Shown here: one piece after another, positions 14,395 through 18,623 of the stretch | How positions within the stretch are numbered: the stretch's first letter is position 1 | How the letters are laid out: the number at the start of each line of letters is the position of its first letter | NCBI GenBank assembly: GCA_036566745.1 | Contig: DATCVR010000110.1 | Coordinates: forward strand, 1 to 18,623 | DNA length: 18,623 nucleotides | DNA from: DATCVR01 sp036566745 | GTDB lineage: Bacteria > Actinomycetota > Actinomycetes > Jiangellales > Jiangellaceae | Direction of reading: 5' to 3' | The notes under the pieces: model-generated | The model's input: the letters and a program-made list of their open reading frames with translations, nothing else | Told to the model about the DNA's origin: nothing | Database searches by the model: none | Program-made: the position numbers and the translations under genes

Positions 14395-14918
14395 GCGAGC
14401 CGGCTCCGAGCGACCACCTGGTGGTGGGCGCCGTGGTTCGTCGCAGCGAGGACGTGCTGATGGTGGCTCACCGGCTGGCCTCCGGCGAGCTCGCGTGGTC
14501 ACTGCCCGCGGGCGGCGTCGAGGGCTACGAGTCGCTGGCCCAGGCGGTCCGGCGCGAGCTCGCCGAGGAGACCGGGCTGACGTTGGACCGGATCCTGCAC
14601 GTGGCGTACACGACGCAGGCCAGCCAGCCGGATCGTCACGAACGCCTCCTGGTGGTGGTGTTCGAGGCCGAAGCCCACGGCGACCTCCAGATCGACGACC
14701 CCGACGACGAGGTGGTCGACGTGGCCTTCGTGCCGCTGGACGACGCGGTACGCCGGCTGCGGGCGCTGCCGTGGCCGGCCTCGGGTGAGCCGGGCGCGGC
14801 GTACCTCTCCGGTGCCGCCGCCGCGGGGACCCTCTGGTCGTATCGCAGCGACGGCGGCCCGATCACCCTGCAGGACCGGATCGGCCCCGACGCCGGAAGC
14901 CTCATCCGCCCACGCTGA
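14391..14918 (+). CDS. Nudix hydrolase
   Basis: A 175-residue protein with a complete Nudix box at residues 41-63: Gly41, Glu47, then RELAEETGL (Arg55 to Leu63), exactly the GX5EX7REUXEEXGU spacing. Nudix enzymes hydrolyse nucleoside diphosphates linked to another group and need Mg2+ at the box glutamates; the substrate here is unknown. The ATG overlaps the DUF624 stop, so it is the last gene of the operon, though its role in sugar-acid use is not obvious. A clean-up function or an accident of operon growth are both possible. Confidence 0.9.
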   Translation: MSEPAPSDHLVVGAVVRRSEDVLMVAHRLASGELAWSLPAGGVEGYESLAQAVRRELAEETGLTLDRILHVAYTTQASQPDRHERLLVVVFEAEAHGDLQIDDPDDEVVDVAFVPLDDAVRRLRALPWPASGEPGAAYLSGAAAAGTLWSYRSDGGPITLQDRIGPDAGSLIRPR

Positions 14919-14931
14919 CGCGGGGGCGTCA
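14916..14931 (+). terminator. Small hairpin at the end of the plus-strand operon
   Basis: TGACGC-GGGG-GCGTCA forms a six-pair stem starting at the Nudix stop codon. There is no T-run after it, as is often the case in high-GC actinobacteria. Weak terminator candidate. Confidence 0.3.
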
Positions 14932-14943
14932 TGCCTGGCCGAC

Positions 14944-15238
14944 TCAGAGATACCTGGGACCGGGCTGGTGCGGTCGTCCCTGGACGCGCACCTGCTCGTT
15001 GGGCATCGGCCGGATCATCTCCAGGATGCGGCCGAAGGTCTGGGTCCGACGGGTGATCCCGCTCGCACGCAGCGGAGGAGTGTCTCGCCCCGCGCAGCGA
15101 CGTTGCCCTGGACCATGCGGCGAACACTCGGACCGGGCGTGCGCGAACGGTGTTCTCCAGGTTCGCGAGCGACCGGGATGCCGCGTCGGCCACGGTGGCC
15201 AGCACCGTGATCGAGTGGGTGATTGCCGCCTGCCTCAT
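14944..15238 (-). pseudogene. Probable frameshifted small gene, unknown function
   Basis: An ATG at 15238 has TGGAGG 7 bases upstream and opens a frame with strong GC-rich third positions for about 31 codons (MRQAAITHSITVLATV and on to LENTV). The coding signature then leaves this frame and reappears, shifted by one base, as TQTFGRILEMIRPMPNEQV, running to a TGA at 14944. The whole spans 295 bases, one more than a 98-codon frame, which fits a net one-base insertion. I do not recognise the protein. It lies downstream of DAHP synthase on the same strand. It may be a decayed gene or a sequencing error in an intact one. The rest of 14919-15318 holds two hairpins and nothing else I can name. Confidence 0.4.
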
Positions 15239-15253
15239 CCGAAACCTCCACGT

Positions 15254-15292
15254 CGTGTGGGGTCCTCCGTCCACCGGGAGGCAGCCCACACG
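15254..15292 (-). terminator. Terminator-like hairpin after the DAHP synthase gene
   Basis: Arms CGTGTGGG (15254-15261) and CCCACACG (15285-15292) pair perfectly, and inner CCTCC/GGAGG (15264-15268, 15277-15281) extends the stem. It starts 27 bases past the DAHP synthase stop and lies just upstream of the damaged small gene. No T-run follows. It could end transcription or form the leader of the small gene. Confidence 0.45.
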
Positions 15293-15318
15293 ATCAGGTC
15301 GGAAGCTCGGCGAGCGGT

Positions 15319-16398
15319 TCAACGGCGAGAGCGCACCGCCTGGGCCAGCACGTCGAGCAGCTCGGTGGTGGCGTCCCAGCTCATGCAGGCGTCCGTGACG
15401 CTCTGGCCGTAGGTGAGCGGGCGTTGGTCGATGTCCTGCCGGCCGGGCACCAGGAAGCTCTCCAGCATGACGCCGCCGATGCCGGACTCGCCCTGGCTGA
15501 TCTGACCGGCGATCTCGCGGGTGACCACGGCCTGGCGCACGTGGTCCTTGCCGCTGTTGCCGTGGCTGGCGTCGATCACCAGGCGCTCGGGCATGCCGGC
15601 CTTGTGGACGAGCGCGAGCGCCTCGCGGACACCGTCGGGACCGTAGTTCGGTCCGGTGCGGCCACCGCGGAGGATGACGTGGCAATCGGGGTTGCCGGTG
15701 GTCGACACCGACGCGGCTCGGCCGTGGTCGTCGATGCCGAAGAACACCTGGCTGCTGCCCGACGCCACGCAGCCGTCGATGGCGACCTGGACGTCGCCGT
15801 CAGTGGCGTTCTTGAACCCGATCGGCATCGACAGGCCGGAGGCGAGCTGGCGGTGCACCTGGCTCTCGGGGGTGCGGGCGCCGATGGCACCCCACGACAC
15901 GGCGTCGGCGATGTACTGCGGGCTCGTGGGCTCGAGGAACTCGCAGCCCACCGGCAGGCCGACGCCGAGGATGTCGAGCAGGAGCGTGCGCGCCATCCGC
16001 AGCCCGCGGTGGACGTCGTGGCTGCCGTCGAGGCCGGGGTCGTTGATCAGGCCCTTCCAGCCGACGGTGGTGCGCGGCTTCTCGAAGTACACCCGCATCA
16101 CGATGTGGAGATCGCGCTGGTGCTCGGCGGCCAGCGGGGCGAGCCGGCGGGCGTAGTCGAGGGCCGCCTCGGGGTCGTGGACCGAACACGGACCGACCAC
16201 GACCATCAGGCGGTCGTCGTCGCCGGCCATGATCTCGCGCACCTGACGACGGCTGTCGCGGACCAGCTCGGCTCGGGCGTCGTCCATCGGCAGCTGGTCG
16301 AGCAGCTCGCGCGGCGCGTCGAGCGGCTCGAAGCGGGTGATGCGGAGGTCGGAGGTGCTGGGGTGGTCGGGGGACGTGTGGGACATCGGCGGCGTCAT
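15319..16398 (-). CDS. 3-deoxy-7-phosphoheptulonate (DAHP) synthase, type I
   Basis: This 359-residue enzyme condenses phosphoenolpyruvate with erythrose 4-phosphate in the first step of aromatic amino acid synthesis. It is the AroF/AroG/AroH class. The metal cysteine is Cys71 in VVVGPCSVHD. MRVYFEKPRTTVGWKGLIND, GRTGPNYG, IDASHGNSGKDH and the terminal TDACMSWD carry the other metal and substrate residues, and the length matches the family (about 350). Many actinobacteria rely on the unrelated type II enzyme, so this may be a second copy. ATG 16398 has only a weak AAGAA upstream; an ATG four codons in is possible. The 114-base leader beyond the leader peptide holds an attenuator-like structure. 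It is not functionally tied to the neighbouring sugar genes. Confidence 0.95.
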   Translation of the reverse strand: MTPPMSHTSPDHPSTSDLRITRFEPLDAPRELLDQLPMDDARAELVRDSRRQVREIMAGDDDRLMVVVGPCSVHDPEAALDYARRLAPLAAEHQRDLHIVMRVYFEKPRTTVGWKGLINDPGLDGSHDVHRGLRMARTLLLDILGVGLPVGCEFLEPTSPQYIADAVSWGAIGARTPESQVHRQLASGLSMPIGFKNATDGDVQVAIDGCVASGSSQVFFGIDDHGRAASVSTTGNPDCHVILRGGRTGPNYGPDGVREALALVHKAGMPERLVIDASHGNSGKDHVRQAVVTREIAGQISQGESGIGGVMLESFLVPGRQDIDQRPLTYGQSVTDACMSWDATTELLDVLAQAVRSRR

Positions 16399-16432
16399 CC
16401 GTTTCTTGGTCTGGCGGATTGCTGCGATGTCA

Positions 16433-16542
16433 CCCGAGCCGTCCGCCTCAACGACGAAGGGCAGAGACGAGACGTCTCTGCCCTGCTGGCTCCGGGTGGA
16501 AGGTGGTCAGCTCACAGCGCCACACCGGCTCCGCCCGGAGCC
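16433..16542 (-). promoter_or_regulatory. Putative transcription attenuator before DAHP synthase
   Basis: Several mutually exclusive pairings are visible on the minus-strand RNA. A: GGCTCC/GGAGCC (16527-16542) inside the leader peptide codons. B: GGCTCCGGG (16534-16542) with CCCGGAGCC (16488-16496), nine perfect pairs that break A. C: a 12-pair hairpin AGGGCAGAGACG/CGTCTCTGCCCT (16458-16484) with a 3-base loop, terminator-like though without a T-run. D: CCCGGAGCC can instead pair, with one bulge, with GGCTCGGG (16433-16440) beyond the hairpin. Such switching next to a WYQRF leader fits ribosome-mediated attenuation. Confidence 0.6.
16458..16484 (-). terminator. Strong 12-bp hairpin in the DAHP synthase leader
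   Basis: AGGGCAGAGACG-AGA-CGTCTCTGCCCT (plus-strand reading) is a perfect 12-bp stem with a 3-base loop between the leader peptide and the enzyme start. The bases after it on the minus strand (TCGTCGTTG) are only mildly T-rich, so termination efficiency is uncertain. Confidence 0.55.
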
Positions 16543-16577
16543 CGCGTAAAGCGCTGATACCAACGGTCCACGATCAC
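16512..16577 (-). CDS. Aromatic amino acid leader peptide of DAHP synthase
   Basis: A 21-codon frame starts with GTG at 16577 and ends in TGA at 16512. Residues 6-10 are Trp-Tyr-Gln-Arg-Phe, so all three aromatic amino acids made from the DAHP pathway occur within five codons (TGG, TAT, CAG, CGC, TTT). TAT and TTT are A/T-ending codons that are rare in this high-GC window. A TATAGT -10 lies 7 bases before the GTG, so the transcript probably begins at the start codon (leaderless translation). Downstream are alternative RNA pairings and a hairpin before the enzyme gene. The function as a sensor of charged Trp/Tyr/Phe tRNA is inferred from the codons and position. Confidence 0.7.
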   Translation of the reverse strand: MIVDRWYQRFTRAPGGAGVAL

Positions 16578-16584
16578 GCGCGCC

Positions 16585-16590
16585 ACTATA
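16585..16590 (-). promoter_or_regulatory. -10 element of the DAHP synthase transcript
   Basis: TATAGT on the minus strand matches the consensus at five of six positions. Seven bases separate it from the leader GTG, the spacing of a leaderless transcript. No good -35 is seen; CTGGAC (16607-16612) is a weak candidate. Confidence 0.6.
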
Positions 16591-16613
16591 GCCGACGGCC
16601 GTGACCGTCCAGA

Positions 16614-16626
16614 AGTCGTGACGACT
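16614..16626. promoter_or_regulatory. 13-bp palindrome upstream of the DAHP synthase promoter
   Basis: AGTCGT-G-ACGACT is a perfect palindrome with a single central base, between the IclR stop and the DAHP synthase -10, next to the expected -35. The one-base centre makes an RNA hairpin unlikely, so a protein-binding site is the better reading. Confidence 0.3.
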
Positions 16627-16631
16627 CGCCG

Positions 16632-17438
16632 TCAGCCGGGCAGCGCGGTGACGCTCGCGTGGTACCCGAGCCCCGACGAGACCTGGTCGGCGTATTCGAT
16701 GACCGTCATGGCCAGCTGGTCCTGGCGCTCGCCGAGGTTCATCGCCGACAGCGGGCCGGACACCGACAGCGCGGCCACGATGTGGCCGGTGCGGTCGCGG
16801 ATCGGGGCGGCGAGGCAGGCCCGGCCGAAGGCCAGCTCCTCGATCTCGGTGGCGTACCCGCGCTGGCGGACGTCGCCGAGGGCCGTGAGCAGCCCGTCGA
16901 GATCGGTGATGGTGTGGGGCGTGTACCGGGAGTACTCCGCGCCGAGCAGGTCCCTGATGTCGGCGCGGGACAGCTCACTGACCAGTGCCTTGCCCATGGC
17001 GGTGGCGTGCAGCGGGCCGCCGCGGCCGATCAGCGTGGTGGGGCGCGGGGCGTTCACGCCCTCGAAGTCGCACAGGTAGAACAGGCTCGAGCCGTGCCGC
17101 TCGGCGACGTTGACGCCGAGCCCGAGCGTCGCCGCGAGGTTCTGGGCGAGCTGGCGCGACTGCTGGTGGACCGGCGAGCGGTTCAGCCCGATGCCGGCGA
17201 GCGTGACGACCTGGGGCCCGATCGAGTACAGGCCACTGCGCTCGTCATGGGCGAGATAGCCCAGCGTGACCAGCGCGCCGACCAGCCGCGACACCGTGGA
17301 CTGGCCGAGCCCGGTGGCCGCGACGAGTTCGGAGATCCGCCGCTCCGGATGTTCCTCGGTGAAGGCCGACAGCAAGGACAGGGCGCGCTCGACACTCTGC
17401 GTGCCCCCTGCGGACTCTCGAGCCGTCACACTCGCCAC
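16632..17438 (-). CDS. IclR-family transcriptional regulator (second paralogue)
   Basis: A 268-residue regulator closely similar to the one at 8892-9692. The HTH region reads ELVAATGLGQSTVSRLVGAL near residues 37-56, and the effector domain carries PLHATAMGKALV and GRACLAAPI. The shared ATLGLGVNVAER/SLFYLC blocks show recent common origin of the two. GTG 17438 is chosen because GGAG lies 6 bases upstream and the start then matches its paralogue; an open frame back to 17573 would cover the promoter region of the divergent GH16 gene. It likely controls that hydrolase gene. A 19-bp near-palindrome 35 bases before the start could be its own operator. Confidence 0.9.
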   Translation of the reverse strand: MASVTARESAGGTQSVERALSLLSAFTEEHPERRISELVAATGLGQSTVSRLVGALVTLGYLAHDERSGLYSIGPQVVTLAGIGLNRSPVHQQSRQLAQNLAATLGLGVNVAERHGSSLFYLCDFEGVNAPRPTTLIGRGGPLHATAMGKALVSELSRADIRDLLGAEYSRYTPHTITDLDGLLTALGDVRQRGYATEIEELAFGRACLAAPIRDRTGHIVAALSVSGPLSAMNLGERQDQLAMTVIEYADQVSSGLGYHASVTALPG

Positions 17439-17472
17439 CTTCAACTCCACCCCACGTCGGATGACGGAACAG

Positions 17473-17491
17473 TCATCCACATCGTAGATGA
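17473..17491. promoter_or_regulatory. 19-bp near-palindrome upstream of the second IclR gene
   Basis: The arms TCATC and GATGA, plus inner AC/GT, pair at 7 of 9 positions around a central T. It lies 35 bases before the regulator GTG, a plausible autoregulatory site. TAGATGA in its right half recurs inverted at 17590-17596. Confidence 0.35.
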
Positions 17492-17553
17492 TCCCGGAGT
17501 GCTCAGTGGCCCGTCGACTCGCCTCTGGTGATATCAATCTGCGAGACGCCCTC

Positions 17554-17583
17554 CTGAAATCTAGATGCAACATCGGCTATACA
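17554..17583 (+). promoter_or_regulatory. Putative promoter of the GH16 gene with an IclR-type half-site
   Basis: CTGAAA (17554-17559) and TATACA (17578-17583) are spaced by 18 bases and would start transcription near 17590. The spacer contains ATGCAACAT (17565-17573), identical and in the same orientation to the 9-mer in the spacer of the first IclR promoter (9770-9778, minus strand). This is a local low-GC stretch in a GC-rich window. Confidence 0.5.
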
Positions 17584-17618
17584 GGTTATTCATCTATTTC
17601 TGGTGACCAGGAGGGCCC

Positions 17619-18623
17619 ATGTCCGTGCGTCTCCGATCGGTCCGCTCCCACGTCCTCGCCTTCGCCCTCGTCGGCGCGATGACGGCGACCACCGCCGGCG
17701 CAGCGGCCGCGCCTCCTGGACGCCCGGTCCCGCCCGCGAAGGGGGGTGGGGAGCCGTGGACGCTCGTGCAGACGGTGGACGACCTCGGGTACGCCGAGAC
17801 CGGCGCCTGGCTGCCGGGCTCGCTGGCCGGCTTCGAGGGCGGCCGGGCCAGGTACAGCAACACCCCCGGCGACACGGCGCGGTTCACCGTGGCCGCGCCC
17901 GAGGCCGGCACCTACGAGGTCGACGTCTGGTACCCGCCGTTCCACACCAGTGCTACCAACGCCCGGTACACGATCGCACCCGGCGGTGCGCAGGCGACGA
18001 TCGACCAGCGTGAGGGCGGGGGGTACTGGGTCAACCTCGGCACGACGACGGCCGCGGCGGGGCAGGGCGTGACCGTGACGCTGACCGCGGGCGCGGCCGT
18101 CACCCCGGAGCCGCTCGACGAGTACGCCCGCACCTACGCCGTCCGGCTCCGGCAGGGCGGCCCGATCAATCCGCCGCCGCAGAACGGCCCCGACCTCAGC
18201 GGCTACCGGCTGGCCTTCGCCGATGAGTTCAATGCCCCGATCGACTGGGCCGACGGGCCGTGGGACCCGCGCACCGACGTGCGGGGCAACAGCTCGCAAC
18301 AGGCCGACAACGTGCGGTTCGACCCCGACGTCGAGGGCAGCGACGGAGCCGTCGTCATCGACCTGCTCGCCGAGGAGGACCGCGGCAAGCCGTTCACCGG
18401 CGGGGGACTGGTCTCGAAGGACCTGTTGCGCTACGGCTACTACGAGACGCGGGTGTGGATCAACGAGGGGCCGGGGTGGCACCCGGCGTTCTGGTCGATG
18501 TGCGGCGGCGCCGACGGCGTGCACCGCTGCCAGCTCGCCGAGATCGACGGCTTCGAGATCGATTCGATCAACCCGAACCGGGTGATCCACAACGTCTTCG
18601 ACCACCGTCCCACCCGGCGTCAG
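17619..18623 (+). CDS. Secreted GH16-family glycoside hydrolase with golvesin-like domain, 5' part
   Basis: The frame stays open to the right edge, giving 335 residues. AGGAGGG lies 3 bases before the ATG. Residues 1-31 are a Sec signal peptide with probable cleavage after the AGAAAA run. Residues 50-178 resemble the golvesin/Xly C-terminal-like beta domain (YAETGAW, RYSNTPGDTARF, AGTYEVDVWYPP, GGGYWVNLG), often an accessory carbohydrate- or protein-binding module. A short Pro/Asn linker leads to a GH16 fold from about 196 (YRLAFADEFN). Catalytic residues are Glu308, Asp310 and Glu313 in AEIDGFEID, the ExDxxE form of GH16, with GWHPAFWSM just before. The enzyme should cut an extracellular beta-glucan or beta-galactan; which one cannot be told. 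The rest of the domain is outside the window. Confidence 0.85.
   Translation, partial: MSVRLRSVRSHVLAFALVGAMTATTAGAAAAPPGRPVPPAKGGGEPWTLVQTVDDLGYAETGAWLPGSLAGFEGGRARYSNTPGDTARFTVAAPEAGTYEVDVWYPPFHTSATNARYTIAPGGAQATIDQREGGGYWVNLGTTTAAAGQGVTVTLTAGAAVTPEPLDEYARTYAVRLRQGGPINPPPQNGPDLSGYRLAFADEFNAPIDWADGPWDPRTDVRGNSSQQADNVRFDPDVEGSDGAVVIDLLAEEDRGKPFTGGGLVSKDLLRYGYYETRVWINEGPGWHPAFWSMCGGADGVHRCQLAEIDGFEIDSINPNRVIHNVFDHRPTRRQ

Noticed and set aside
14636..15238. The whole 201-codon minus-strand frame from 15238 as one gene
   Set aside because: Its second half is antisense to the Nudix gene and has lost coding bias; only the first 31 codons look real, hence the frameshift reading.
9805..18623. Agar or carrageenan catabolism (GH16 enzyme plus an anhydrogalactonate cycloisomerase)
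   Set aside because: The enolase-superfamily proteins do not carry the residue pattern I recall for that cycloisomerase, and the GH16 subgroup cannot be fixed from the visible part.
1..18623. Search for insertion sequences, attachment sites, tRNA genes and CRISPR arrays
   Set aside because: No transposase motifs, no regularly spaced repeats and no cloverleaf-like segment were seen by eye.

Overview
The window looks like chromosomal DNA of a high-GC actinobacterium. Third codon positions are almost all G or C, several starts are GTG, genes are coupled through ATGA or GTGA overlaps, and one transcript appears to start directly on a GTG codon. No rRNA, tRNA, transposase or CRISPR array was seen. 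Gene functions are family-level calls made by reading the proteins; no database search was possible.

Layout. (1) 1-2606, minus strand: a molybdopterin sulfite-oxidase-type enzyme, then an ABC ATPase and the start of its ABC-2 permease, which runs off the left edge. (2) 2705-9692, minus strand: a tight catabolic operon reading from right to left. It holds an IclR regulator, a lipoprotein sugar-binding protein, two sugar permeases, an SMP-30 type lactonase, a galactonate-dehydratase-like enolase-superfamily enzyme and an NAD-dependent sugar dehydrogenase/epimerase. (3) 9805-14918, plus strand, divergent from (2): an enolase-superfamily enzyme, a DapA-fold lyase, a second paralogous enolase-superfamily enzyme, an SDR dehydrogenase, a DUF624/YesL membrane protein and a Nudix hydrolase. 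(4) 14919-16577: a degraded small gene, and a type I DAHP synthase behind a leader peptide containing Trp-Tyr-Gln-Arg-Phe and an attenuator-like hairpin. (5) 16632-18623: a second IclR regulator, divergent from a secreted GH16-type glycoside hydrolase that runs off the right edge.

How it fits together. Blocks 2 and 3 read as one system. It would import a sugar or oligosaccharide, oxidise it to a lactone, hydrolyse the lactone to an aldonic acid, dehydrate that to a 2-keto-3-deoxy acid and split or dehydrate the product with the DapA-fold enzyme. The two arms share a 112-bp regulatory gap containing an inverted repeat (11-bp arms, 11-bp spacer) over the IclR promoter. The 9-mer ATGCAACAT within it recurs, in the same promoter position and orientation, in the candidate promoter of the GH16 gene beside the second IclR paralogue. 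This suggests that the extracellular hydrolase and the uptake/catabolic genes form one regulon, though the sugar cannot be named from sequence alone. The DAHP synthase attenuator is a separate system and is the clearest candidate for a little-described regulatory element.
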